From contig NZ_JARVRH010000007.1 in assembly GCF_030209755.1 (NCBI RefSeq), positions 1 to 64,000 of the forward strand: DNA of 64,000 nucleotides, given 5' to 3'. Below the pieces are notes generated by a model. The model saw nothing but the letters and a program-made list of their open reading frames with translations. It did not search any database and was not told where the DNA came from. This document shows, one piece after another, positions 45,211-53,296 of the stretch (its first letter is position 1; every line of letters starts with the position of its first letter). Both the position numbers and the translations under genes were made by a program. The stretch is from Arthrobacter sp. efr-133-TYG-118 (GTDB taxonomy: Bacteria > Actinomycetota > Actinomycetes > Actinomycetales > Micrococcaceae).

Positions 45211-47091
45211 CTAGGGGCGCTGGGCGCCTGCGGGCGTGGACAGTGCCGGTTCCTGGGTGAAACCGGGTGCTGCGGTCTCCTGCTGCCCGTCCAGTGCCGT
45301 GATTGAGCCTGGTTTGCGGCCGTGGAGTCCCTGCCATCGCTGGCGGAGGGCGAACGCGGCGGTCTTGGGCCTGCGGTCCCGGGTGAAGACGCCCTTCTTG
45401 TTGCCGTCCACGCGGTGGATCGCGGGGCCGGTGCCGAAGTCGGCGAAGTTCCAGACGTGTTCTCCGACAAATGACGGGATCCGGTCAAAGACGCGGTGGT
45501 TCATGGCGAGGAAGCCTGCTTGGAATTCCTCCGTCCACGGGGTGTCGAGGACGGAGTGGAGGCCGACGATGGTGTCGGCACCGTATTCGCTCATCATGAT
45601 GGGCTTGCCGTACTTGGCGGCCCAGCCGCGCAGATCGGCCTCGAGGAGCTGCTCGGCGGTCTCAAGGTCACCGGTCGCGACGTACCAGCCGTAGTAGCGG
45701 TTGAGCGAGATGACATCGACGAGGTCCGCGAGGCGGTCGTTCTCGCACGTCGCGAAGATGACCGCCGTCGTCGTCACGGGACGGGTGGGGTCGAGCTCGC
45801 GGGTGAGCTCGATGAGCGGCTCGAAGTACTCCCGTGCCCCGTCCTCGTTGGAGGAGGGCTCGTTGGCGACGCACCACATGACGACGCTCGGGTGGTGCTT
45901 GTCCCGGTCGATGAGTTCCCGCAGGTGCTGGGCGTGTGCAGCCTGTGTCTGATCGTTGATCGTCTCCGGGGAGAAGGTGGGGCGCGGAGGCGCCCCCGTG
46001 AGGCCTGCCTCCACGGCGAGGTTGAGTCCGACGGCGGCGGTCTCGTCGATGACGACGATCCCGTGCCGGTCTGCGAACTCGATGACTTCTTCGGCGTAGG
46101 GGTAGTGGGAGGTGCGGAAGGAGTTCGCTCCCGTCCAGTCAAGGAGGCGGAAGTCGTGGACGAGGTAGGCGTTGTCGTGTCCTTTGCCCCGGACTGCGGA
46201 GTCCTCGTGCTTGCCGAAGCCGGTGAAGTAGAACGGCTCGCCGTTGATGAGGAACTGCTCGCCCTGGACGGCGACGGTGCGGATCCCGACCGGGAGTTCG
46301 TAGGCGTCGACGACGTGCCACCCGTCATGGATCTCGACCTCCAGGCGGTAGAGGTAGGCTGCGCTTGGCCTCCACAGCACGGCGTCATTGACCCGGAGGG
46401 TGCCGGAGTGTCCTTCGCCAGTGGCGACCGTGGCTCCTGTCTCGTCGATGAGCCGCACACTTGCGGGAGCCGGGTCGCTGGTAGCGAGGCGGTAGCTCAC
46501 CAGCCCGGTGCCGCCGTCGACGACGTCCGTCGTTACCGTTACATCGGTGAGGTGGGATCGGGGCGTGCTGTAGAGCCAGACGGAGCGGGCAAGGCCGGCG
46601 TAATTGTAGAAGTCGTGGAAATACGTCTGCCGTTCCTGCCCATCGGCGCCGACGGTCAGCTTCCCGGGCGGGATGGTGACGTTGGTGAGCCGGTTGTCGA
46701 CGGCAACCGTGAGACGGAATTCCGTCCCGGGGGCAACCAAGTCTGTCAGGTCCGCCTCGAAGGGCGTGTATCCGCCGACGTGCTCGGCAACCAGGGTTTC
46801 GTCGACGTAGACTGCGGCGGCGTGGGTTGCGGCGTCGAAACGGAGCGCAATGCGCTGATCCGACCAGCCGCGCGGTACACGGACGGTGCGTTGGTACCAG
46901 ACCAGGCCGACATGGTCGCGGATCTTCTGCTCGGCGAACAGGTCGTTGTAGCTGGCCGGGACGGCCGCTTCCAAGCGGGTTTCGAGCCGTGCCTTCCACG
47001 GTTCCGGGCCGAGCGTGTCGTCGAGCGCGAACAGCCACAGGCCGTCCAGGTTGACGAGTTCGCGGGTGGCAGTTGCGAGGGGCTTCAACAT
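45211..47091 (-). CDS. uidA: GH2 beta-glucuronidase
   Basis: A 626-residue GH2 enzyme resembling E. coli GusA: sugar-binding domain (~10-180), immunoglobulin-like domain (~180-275) and TIM barrel. Acid/base Glu411 (CVANEPSS) and nucleophile Glu502 (PIMMSEYGADTIVG) are both present. Asn564-Lys565-Lys566 gives the N-x-K signature that contacts the glucuronate carboxylate and distinguishes glucuronidases from other GH2 enzymes; NRYYGWYVATGDLETAE is also GUS-typical. It hydrolyses beta-D-glucuronides in the cytoplasm. It follows the GH1 gene by 18 bp and belongs to the same operon. The last ~25 residues after QGLHG are a polar tail. Confidence 0.93.
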   Translation of the reverse strand: MLKPLATATRELVNLDGLWLFALDDTLGPEPWKARLETRLEAAVPASYNDLFAEQKIRDHVGLVWYQRTVRVPRGWSDQRIALRFDAATHAAAVYVDETLVAEHVGGYTPFEADLTDLVAPGTEFRLTVAVDNRLTNVTIPPGKLTVGADGQERQTYFHDFYNYAGLARSVWLYSTPRSHLTDVTVTTDVVDGGTGLVSYRLATSDPAPASVRLIDETGATVATGEGHSGTLRVNDAVLWRPSAAYLYRLEVEIHDGWHVVDAYELPVGIRTVAVQGEQFLINGEPFYFTGFGKHEDSAVRGKGHDNAYLVHDFRLLDWTGANSFRTSHYPYAEEVIEFADRHGIVVIDETAAVGLNLAVEAGLTGAPPRPTFSPETINDQTQAAHAQHLRELIDRDKHHPSVVMWCVANEPSSNEDGAREYFEPLIELTRELDPTRPVTTTAVIFATCENDRLADLVDVISLNRYYGWYVATGDLETAEQLLEADLRGWAAKYGKPIMMSEYGADTIVGLHSVLDTPWTEEFQAGFLAMNHRVFDRIPSFVGEHVWNFADFGTGPAIHRVDGNKKGVFTRDRRPKTAAFALRQRWQGLHGRKPGSITALDGQQETAAPGFTQEPALSTPAGAQRP

Positions 47092-47109
47092 CGAAGAGCT
47101 CCTTGAGGA

Positions 47110-48327
47110 TTAGCGGACGACGGCGGTGAGCGCGCCGGCGCGGGCGACGGAGCCGAGCCAGGCGAGGCTCGGCTTGGGGGTGCGGACGAACGTCTGCCGG
47201 TCGACACTCACGAGTCCGAAGGTGGGCTCCCAGTGGCCCCACTCGTAGTTGTCCAGAAGGGTCCAGTGCAGATAGCCGCGGACGTCGATGCCGTCAGCGA
47301 TGGCCTCGGACACGTGCTGGAGCGCCTCGCCGGTGTATGCGATGCGGCGTTCGTCGTCGACTGTGGCGATGCCGTTTTCAGTGATGAGTATCGGGATCCC
47401 GCCGGTGACTTCGGCGGTGTGCCGTATTGCGATGCCGATCGCGTCGGGTCGATACGCAGTACCGACCAGGGTGTTCTCAGGGCTGGCAGGGTGGGGTTCG
47501 ATACCCTTTTCGTTGACCCGTTGGCTCGAGTACGACTGGACGCCCACGAAGTCATCGCCCGATGATCCGTGGAGGTAGAGATCCTCCCAGATATATTCGA
47601 GTTCCCGTTTCTTCTCCTCGGCTCCGGGGCGTGCGACGAATGCCCGGTTCGCGATCGTCCAGCCAACCTTGGCGTCCGTGCGGGCACGGACAATGTCGCG
47701 GGCGGCCCGGTGCGCCTCGACCAGGCGGGCGCCGATCTGCGGGTCCGGCGGGGAAAGCTGGGGCCGCGGGTCCTGATCGACCGTGGGGCTCTGCCAGTCC
47801 TGCTGCGTATCAGGTGCGGCCGTCATCATCCGACGCATGGTCGCCATCATGGCGAGCATGTTGGGCTCGTTCATCGTGACCACCCAGGGGACCCCGTCCA
47901 GGATCGTGGTTGCCTCGGTGACGTAGGAGGTGAACCGTTCGATCGCCCTCTCACCGAGCCACCCTCCCTCGTCGGCGAACCACTGCGGGGTGGTGAAGTG
48001 GTTCAAGGTCACGACCGGTGTGAGCCCGAGTCCGAGGGCGGTGTCGATCATCCGGCGGTAGTGGGCGAGCTCGGCACGGGAGAACCGGCCAGGCAGGGGC
48101 TCGATCCGGGCCCACTCGAGGCCGAAGCGGTAGGCGGTCAGGCCTGCGTCGGCGAGCAGTCTCATGTCCTCGGCGTAACGGTGGTAGCTGTCAATGGCGT
48201 CGCCGCTGGGTTCCATCCCGGGGACGGTCTGCTCCTGGAACCACCAGTCGCTGTTGATGTTGTTGCCCTCGATCTGGTGCGGCGCCGTGGAGGCGCCCCA
48301 GAGGAAGCCGTGTGGGAAGTTGTCCAT
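47110..48327 (-). CDS. GH1 beta-glucosidase family enzyme
   Basis: A 405-residue GH1 glycosidase. FLWGASTAPHQIEGNN at the start, acid/base Glu154 in VTMNEPNM, and nucleophile Glu317 in ILITENGIA, so both catalytic residues are intact. At 405 residues it is shorter than most GH1 enzymes (~450). It hydrolyses beta-linked glucosides, galactosides or fucosides; specificity cannot be fixed. First gene of the four-gene glycoside operon. A pair of hairpins (48425-48475) and a broken SDR gene lie upstream, then a TetR gene on the same strand. The start at 48327 has weak AGAGAG upstream. Confidence 0.9.
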   Translation of the reverse strand: MDNFPHGFLWGASTAPHQIEGNNINSDWWFQEQTVPGMEPSGDAIDSYHRYAEDMRLLADAGLTAYRFGLEWARIEPLPGRFSRAELAHYRRMIDTALGLGLTPVVTLNHFTTPQWFADEGGWLGERAIERFTSYVTEATTILDGVPWVVTMNEPNMLAMMATMRRMMTAAPDTQQDWQSPTVDQDPRPQLSPPDPQIGARLVEAHRAARDIVRARTDAKVGWTIANRAFVARPGAEEKKRELEYIWEDLYLHGSSGDDFVGVQSYSSQRVNEKGIEPHPASPENTLVGTAYRPDAIGIAIRHTAEVTGGIPILITENGIATVDDERRIAYTGEALQHVSEAIADGIDVRGYLHWTLLDNYEWGHWEPTFGLVSVDRQTFVRTPKPSLAWLGSVARAGALTAVVR

Positions 48328-48423
48328 GGTGGTGTCTCTCTCTGCGGCGAGGCCGCGGATTCGTGGTTCTGGATTCGTCGTTTTGGAAGATGTGGATCAG
48401 GCACGGCGGCGGGACCCCTGGTC

Positions 48424-48475
48424 CGCCCGCGATTTTCGGGCGGGCTGCAGCGGCGCCTGGAGGAGTGCCTCCAGG
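48424..48475 (-). terminator. Two hairpins between the SDR relic and the glycosidase operon
   Basis: GCCCGC with GCGGGC (about 48424-48443, T-rich loop) and CCTGGAGG-AGTG-CCTCCAGG (48456-48475, perfect 8-bp arms). Read on the minus strand they follow the SDR stop codon (48523), as a terminator would, and precede the GH1 gene. Alternatively, the second could be part of the GH1 leader. The rest of 48328-48522 holds nothing else. Confidence 0.5.
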
Positions 48476-48522
48476 CCAAGGGGATTGAATCCTTTCAATT
48501 TTTGCGCAAGCTGAATGCCTGC

Positions 48523-48890
48523 TTAGGCGGCTGACCAGCCGCCGTCGCTGGGCAGGATGGCTCCATTGACGTTGAGCGAGTCATCGCTCAACAGCCACGT
48601 AATCGCTTCGGCGAGCCTCTCCGCCTCCGCGACGGGGGAGCCGATTGCCTGCATCAAAGGGAAGATCCGGCCGGCCGCGAATTCGCTGCGGATGCCCGCT
48701 TCGATTTTCTAGTCCTGACATCTGCTCCGGTGAGCGACGTCTTGACTTCGTCAAGTCGCCCGGCGACTACATCGGAGACGACGAGCCGGGCACCCTCTTC
48801 GGCGAGGCGGACCACGGTGGCTCGTCCGATGCCCGAGCCGGCCCCGGTGACGATGATGGTCTTTCCGGCGAACCGGTCTTCTGTTGTCAT
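48523..48890 (-). pseudogene. SDR dehydrogenase with its core deleted
   Basis: From ATG 48890 (AAAGGAA upstream) the frame reads MTTEDRFAGKTIIVTGAGSG with the NAD(P) motif TGAGSGIG, runs to LTGADVRT near 48715, and then stops making sense. A second stretch in another frame carries the normal SDR end (KIEAGIRSEFAAGRIFPLMQ, then AEAITWLLSDDSLNVNGAIL and PSDGGW) to TAA 48523. About 130 residues are missing, including the catalytic Ser-Tyr-Lys. So it is an internal deletion with frameshift. It once stood between TetR and the glycoside operon, and may have been a TetR target. Confidence 0.78.
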
Positions 48891-48970
48891 ACTGGTTCCT
48901 TTGCGTCGTTGCGGTTGATCGCGGGTTCGAATCCCCGCGGTACGGGGAACGGGTGTGGGTAGTGGGTTGC

Positions 48971-49621
48971 TCAGATCGTGGCGATGAGCTCTTCGATCTT
49001 CTTCTTCGTGTCCATGGCGTCCTCGCCGGTCAGGGCACGGAAGGCTTGTCCAACTTCGTTGGCGAAGTCGAATGAGGGGTCCACGAGCCACTGCGACCGC
49101 AGCCCGCTCCAGAGCGCCATCATCTGCCGGGCTGTGCCCAACGGGTCGAGGCCAGGACGTGCGCGCCCTTCGCTCTGGCGTCGCTTGACGGCTGCAGCGA
49201 AGGCGAGGACGGCGTTCTCGTTGTGCTTCTTCATGTACTGGTGTGCAGGGTGCTCGGGGTTCGGGGCTTCCGCCTCGAGGGCGAGGAGGAGACGGACGGT
49301 GCTCTCCTCCTTGAGCACCAGGCGCGCCGTTCCTGCCGGGTCCCAGTCGCCGGAGACGAGCTCGGCCGCCACGGACTTGGCTGTCATGCGTGAGCCGATT
49401 TCCTCGTCGGCGCGCTCCATGGCTGCGACGAGGACGTGGTCGCGAGTCGGGAAGTGGTACATGAGCGCGGTCTCGCTCATGCCCGCCGTCGATGCCACCT
49501 CTGCGGTGGTCAAGGCCCTGTGCCCCTTCTCCCTGATGATGTCCAGGGCGGCCCGGGCGACAGCCGCGCGCCTCTCTGCGGTCTTGGCGTATCGCCCTCG
49601 TGTCTTGGTGGCCTGTTCCAT
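48971..49621 (-). CDS. TetR-family transcriptional regulator
   Basis: A 216-residue regulator. The N-terminal HTH is typical (RRAAVARAALDIIREKGHRA, LTTAEVASTAGMSETALMYH, FPTRDHVLVAAMERADEEIG), followed by a helical ligand domain (KEESTVRLLLALEAEAPNPE). ATG 49621 is chosen; an in-frame GTG at 49630 would add three residues. A perfect small palindrome CACGT-T-ACGTG (49628-49638) lies right at the start codon and could be its own operator. On the same strand as the broken SDR and the glycoside operon downstream, it may regulate those, though a terminator-like pair intervenes. Confidence 0.85.
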   Translation of the reverse strand: MEQATKTRGRYAKTAERRAAVARAALDIIREKGHRALTTAEVASTAGMSETALMYHFPTRDHVLVAAMERADEEIGSRMTAKSVAAELVSGDWDPAGTARLVLKEESTVRLLLALEAEAPNPEHPAHQYMKKHNENAVLAFAAAVKRRQSEGRARPGLDPLGTARQMMALWSGLRSQWLVDPSFDFANEVGQAFRALTGEDAMDTKKKIEELIATI

Positions 49622-49627
49622 GTGATC

Positions 49628-49638
49628 CACGTTACGTG
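49628..49638. promoter_or_regulatory. Small palindrome CACGTTACGTG at the TetR start
   Basis: Perfect 5-bp arms around one base, 7 bp before the ATG of the TetR gene and overlapping the alternative GTG start. Autoregulation by TetR is a possibility; short palindromes also occur by chance. Confidence 0.35.
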
Positions 49639-50137
49639 AAATCTGAAGAGACTACAAGATATGTCATTTGAAAATCTGGTTTTAGTGACTCTCATGACTA
49701 GATGCCAGTTGAAAAGGTGCATCTCTTCCATTTTAGTGCACCGGATCTGTCGGACGTACGGAGACGGCGTCGTCGCCAACACTCCGTGTGGATCACGGCA
49801 TGTGCAGCAAGAGCTTCCTGATTCATCCGACCGAGTTTCACGTAAGGCCCTCCAGGTCTCGCTTTGGCGGCCATAGGTGCTGTCCTCAAACTCCCGGGTG
49901 GCATTCGCGGATCACGACGCGTTTGGTTTAGCAAGGAAGTGGGTGGGTCGGATGTCGCTACCCGCTGGCACCATCGCAGTCCCGAGTGTGGGAGGAGTGT
50001 GCCTGGCGGACGAAAGGTTGCCGCCCGTCGTCGCCACGCGCTTTCCTGGCGAAAGTGTTGATGGCTGGCCACAATCGGTAGCCAAAAATGATCTCCGATT
50101 TCGTTTGAGTCACACAGAGTTCGGATGAACTCTCCTT
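49639..50137. other. About 500 bp without a supportable gene
   Basis: Frames on both strands are open in places (for example MAAKARPGGPYVKLGRMNQE on the minus strand at about 49874-49815), but none resembles a family I recognise or has a ribosome site. This is the left margin of the relic-rich zone that ends near 54 kb. Confidence 0.4.
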
Positions 50138-50248
50138 CGGGCGGCCCTGGTACTCCAGCGCCACGGCCGCGCCCGCGAAATCAGCGAGGGTCTGGATTTC
50201 GTGATGAGACATGACGCGGAGCTGCTTAAACGCCTTGAGGATGCATGA
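50138..50248 (+). pseudogene. Antitoxin C-terminus of a type II toxin-antitoxin relic
   Basis: The frame reads RAALVLQRHGRAREISEGLD then FVMRHDAELLKRLEDA and stops at TGA 50246-50248. The pattern is like the end of a ribbon-helix-helix or Phd-type antitoxin. Its start is missing. The stop overlaps the ATG of the next small frame (ATGA), as is usual in toxin-antitoxin pairs. Family call is tentative; the coupling and protein-like frame are seen directly. Confidence 0.45.
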
Positions 50249-50367
50249 GTTCGTACCTCGAAATCGAGGATGCGCTGCAGGTGATCGTCCGCTACGGATT
50301 TCGGAGCCGAGCCTTCGTCCATGCAGTGACCTCACGGTCGGGGGTCCTTTCATGTACCAACGCATAG
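50245..50367 (+). pseudogene. Doc-like toxin N-terminus, truncated
   Basis: ATG 50245 reads MSSYLEIEDALQVIVRYGF, close to the beginning of Doc (death-on-curing, Fic-fold) toxins (xxYLxLEDxLxI...). The protein ends after 40 residues, long before the Fic motif HPFxxGN(K/G)R. With the antitoxin end just upstream it looks like a wrecked Phd/Doc-type module. The similarity covers only about 20 residues, so confidence is limited. Confidence 0.42.
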
Positions 50368-50390
50368 ACTGTGGCGCTGGCGCTCGTTAG

Positions 50391-50591
50391 GCTGCACGCA
50401 CGCCAGAGGATCGATTTTCCGACGACACAGGCTCACGCGCCTCGGAAAAGGATGCTCCGAGAAGGAGGCGGCCGCTGTTTGCCCTTCTGGGTTTTGCTTG
50501 GCTCGCCCTCGGTATCGCATGGCTGATCGTCGCCCTGACTGACCACCAAGAGAGCGGAGACACCGGCAACGGGCATGGGTCCAGGGGTTAA
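50391..50591 (+). pseudogene. Frame for a one-helix membrane protein without a start codon
   Basis: An open frame of 66 codons from just after a TAG (50388-50390) to TAA 50591. It carries a polar N-terminal half, a basic stretch RRRRP, one clear membrane segment (LFALLGFAWLALGIAWLIVA) and a short polar tail. There is no ATG, GTG or TTG at the beginning, so it is probably the end of a lost gene. Family unknown. It touches the end of the istB relic. Confidence 0.4.
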
Positions 50592-51215
50592 CTAGCAGCT
50601 TGTTGGGCGATGGTGTGAGCGAGGCGGTAGGAGTGGGTGCCGGTTTCGACGACGGCGCCATTGAAGGTCAACCGGTCAACGATGGCGGCGCAGAGGCGCG
50701 GGTCCGTGAATGTTTTAGTCCAGCCGGGGGAGGATTCGTTGGACGTGATGGCGATGGAGTTCTTCTCTTCTCTTTCGGTGAGGACCTGGAAGAGTAGGTC
50801 GACGCGGCCGTAGCGGGCGATGGTTTTGGCGAGAACCTTCTCATCGGCGGCTTCCTCGAGTTCGTACACGAGCCTGGTCGCCAGGGTGTATTTGACCCGG
50901 TAACCCTTTTCTGCCGCGGCGGTGCCGAGCCCGATGAGCAGGTGGATTTCCCGGTTCCGGATTCTCCGATCAGGCACAGGGGCGATCCTTTGCGGATTCA
51001 CTACCCGGTCGCCAGAGTGTGGATGGTGGTCGCTTTGATGTTCGGGTTCGCCTCGAAATCCTTGAGCCACTTGTCCCGCGGGAAGCCTGCCGCTTTGACC
51101 CGGCGGATCGAGGAGCGCCGGTCCTGATCGTCGCACTCGGCCAGCAGCAGCTCGGCCAGAAAGCCCTGGTAGGAGAGCTGTTCCTTCCCCGCGACCGTGA
51201 TCGCTTCATCGAGGA
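50588..51215 (-). pseudogene. istB: IS21-family istB (helper ATPase), broken
   Basis: Minus-strand remains of IstB, the AAA+ helper of IS21 transposition. Starting near 51213 a frame reads LDEAITVAGKEQLSYQGFLA then ELLLAECDDQDRRSSIRRVK and stops (TAG ~51001) where the Walker A region should begin; a second frame resumes HLLIGLGTAAAEKGYRVKYT, then jumps from GRVDLL straight to FQVLTEREEK, dropping ~18 residues with the Walker B motif, and ends ETGTHSYRLAHTIAQQ. So there is at least one frameshift and one in-frame deletion. No istA gene is left. End repeats typical of IS21 lie at 51402-51458. Confidence 0.82.
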
Positions 51216-51401
51216 CCGCACCGGACGGTGGGCAGGCGCAGTCGGGGGCAGGCCTGGTCCACGGCTGCGACGGGAATCGAAAGACAGCAGGAACGGGCGG
51301 AACGTCACCGAAGGCGCGGGCCGGCATTTACCGAAGGCTCTATTCCGAGGACCAGGCATGTTGCGGCTATTCGCCGGGAGCTGACGGGCGCACCATTGTC
51401 A

Positions 51402-51458
51402 GTTTCAGAAGTCGTCTGCACAAACCGTCGTTTTGTCTGAAGTCGCGTGCACCAACCG
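51402..51458. repeat. Tandem 26-bp repeats, probable IS21 end
   Basis: GTTTCAGAAGTCGTCTGCAC(AAACCG) at 51402-51427 and TTGTCTGAAGTCGCGTGCAC(CAACCG) at 51433-51458 agree at 20 of 26 positions, spaced 31 bp. IS21 elements carry such multiple repeats at their ends as IstA binding sites. They lie on the side of istB where istA would have been, so istA and most of the element (51216-51400) seem deleted. The rest of 51216-51553 has no gene. Confidence 0.6.
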
Positions 51459-51553
51459 CACAATTAGGGGTCATGGGCACGCCGTTAGGGTTCCCGTCGC
51501 GGAATCCCCAGCGATGCGGACTTACCTCTGGTGTTGCGTGCTTGAATGAGGGC

Positions 51554-52690
51554 ATGGTGGATCGCAGCGTATTGGTCTCCGGCGGCGGCATTGCCGGCTC
51601 GACTGCCGCGTACTGGCTGGCGAAGGCCGGTTGGTCGGTCACCATTGTGGAACGAGCGGCCGGCGCGCGATCTAGCGGCAACCCTATCGACGTACGCGGA
51701 GGAGCGGTCGCTGTTGCGCGGCTAATGGGCATCTGGTCGCGCCTGGAGGAGGCTGCCACCGGTGTGGAACGCTTGGCTTTTGTCGACGCCGACGGACGGC
51801 CACAGGCCACGATCCGGACGCGCCGGCGTGTCGACCGCCACGAGGAGGTCGAGGTCGCACGGGATGAACTCGTCGGCCTGTTGCTCGAGAAGGCCCAGGA
51901 GACAAGCCTCATCATCCGGGACGACTCGATCACCGCCTTGCACCAGGACGGCGGCGGAATCGACGTCGAGTTTCAGCGGACCCCTCCCCGTCGCTTCGAC
52001 CTGGTCGTCGGATCCGACGGACTCCACTCCACCGTTCGGCGCTTGGCATTCGGCCCCGAAGAACGTTTTTCCCGCCCATTCGGCATGTTCGTGGGCACCG
52101 TGCGCGCCGCTGCACCGATCCAAGATCCGCGCACCGTGCTGTTGTACAACGAACCGGGAACCTCCTTGACCATCCATCCGGCGGGTGGGAAGCCCGGGTT
52201 CGCATTCATCTTCCGGGGACGACACGATTTAGACCACCGCGACGCGGACCAAGGCAGACGCCTCGTCGAGTCCACCTACGCCGGCGGCGGCTGGCTCACC
52301 CCGCTCGCGCTCGAGGAATGGGGCGCGTCCGACGAAAGGTACTTCGACGCCGTCACCCGCATCGACGTACCTCAGTGGGCTGCCGGCCGCGTGGTGCTGC
52401 TCGGTGACGCGGCGAGTTGCATCTCGTTGTTCGGTGAAGGATCCAGCAGCGCGATCGTTGGAGCCAAAACCCTCGCCGACGCGATTGCTGCCCACCCGGA
52501 TGACCACACCACCGCTTTCGCCGGCTATGAACACAGGCACCGCAAGCACGTCCGACCGCTACAACGCGGCGCCGGAATCGCATCGCGCCTCCTCGTACCC
52601 AAGACCCGATCGGGCATCACGATGCGCAATGCGGTGTTGAACGGGCTGCCCTTTCGGAACGAGCGACGAACCCCAGATTCGCTGCGATAA
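51554..52690 (+). CDS. FAD-dependent monooxygenase (class A, PHBH/TetX type)
   Basis: A 378-residue single-component flavoprotein monooxygenase. FAD-binding GxGxxG near the N-terminus (VLVSGGGIAGSTAAYWLAKA), the DG motif region (FDLVVGSDGLHSTVRRLAFG), and the GD motif (GRVVLLGDAASCISLFGEGS). Class A enzymes use NAD(P)H and O2 to hydroxylate aromatics, or to inactivate antibiotics as in TetX or rifampin monooxygenase. The exact substrate is unknown. The start at ATG 51554 has no strong ribosome site, and the frame opens much earlier (51197) over the IS21 relic. It is intact in spite of broken neighbours on both sides. Confidence 0.85.
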   Translation: MVDRSVLVSGGGIAGSTAAYWLAKAGWSVTIVERAAGARSSGNPIDVRGGAVAVARLMGIWSRLEEAATGVERLAFVDADGRPQATIRTRRRVDRHEEVEVARDELVGLLLEKAQETSLIIRDDSITALHQDGGGIDVEFQRTPPRRFDLVVGSDGLHSTVRRLAFGPEERFSRPFGMFVGTVRAAAPIQDPRTVLLYNEPGTSLTIHPAGGKPGFAFIFRGRHDLDHRDADQGRRLVESTYAGGGWLTPLALEEWGASDERYFDAVTRIDVPQWAAGRVVLLGDAASCISLFGEGSSSAIVGAKTLADAIAAHPDDHTTAFAGYEHRHRKHVRPLQRGAGIASRLLVPKTRSGITMRNAVLNGLPFRNERRTPDSLR

Positions 52691-52699
52691 GTGGCGGAG

Positions 52700-53211
52700 T
52701 TAGGGCTGGCATCCCAAAGCACCGAGCATCACTTTGCCCACGAGGGTCACGTGGAAGACGCCATCGGGCACAAGCGCCTTTTGCAGGGCCCCATACGCTT
52801 CCGGGTGCAACTGCACCAGCGGTCGGGTCACAAAGATCACGACGGCGACCGGTAGGTACAGCGTTGCCGACACCCCGGTTGCGGCTGCTGTCCCTTGGAT
52901 GCCTTGGATGCGTTGCCCGACGCTCGGTTCAGGAGGATGTAGAAAGCCCAACTGCAGGCGGCGATGAGTCCGAGAGAGGTTCATGGCTCCAAACACCACG
53001 GCAAGGGGCAACACATGCCACCATTTCCGCCAACTGAGTTCGCTTAGCCGAGGACGAACGATGGGCAGCAGCACCGCGGCGGCAACGAGTTGGCGGACCG
53101 CAACAACCCCCCCAGGGGTCCAATAATGGGGAATGCGAGGGAACCGGTCGCGGCACCGAGCTGGTTGGACAGCGAACTGGCCACAAGCGTTGCTGTGCTT
53201 CTTTCGCTCAT
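52700..53211 (-). pseudogene. EamA-family (RhtA-like) exporter, broken
   Basis: ATG 53211 reads MSERSTATLVASSLSNQLGA, TGSLAFPIIGPLG, then shifts frame in a C/G homopolymer at ~53103-53112; the next frame continues LLPIVRPRLSELSWRKWWHV, LPLAVVFGAMNLS. This is the N-terminal third of an EamA/RhtA amino acid exporter. After MNLS the sequence no longer follows the family and seems joined to other DNA (a hydrophobic stretch LYLPVAVVIFVTRPLV). The remaining transporter helices are missing, so it is not functional. It is divergent from the broken LysR gene, a typical regulator/exporter pair. Confidence 0.7.
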
Positions 53212-53296
53212 GATGGAATTCTGCGCCCGCAGCACGCGCCCTCTAAATGCGCGGACCGCACTATTTATACGATGAATGCATGAATATGATCGGGCC

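Noticed and set aside
41256..45488. A single 1410-codon minus-strand frame
   Set aside because: Only the part from 43700 down is GH78. The upstream part is an out-of-register reading across the MFS gene; the real MFS frame and ribosome site are clear.
45496..47106. 536-codon plus-strand frame opposite uidA
   Set aside because: Mirror of the glucuronidase frame; composition driven by codon bias only.
48914..48942. T-loop-like sequence GGGTTCGAATCCCC, suggesting a tRNA end
   Set aside because: The loop and stem do not fit a canonical T-arm (8-base loop), and no other tRNA arms are present. Not linked to the tRNA-Leu relics.
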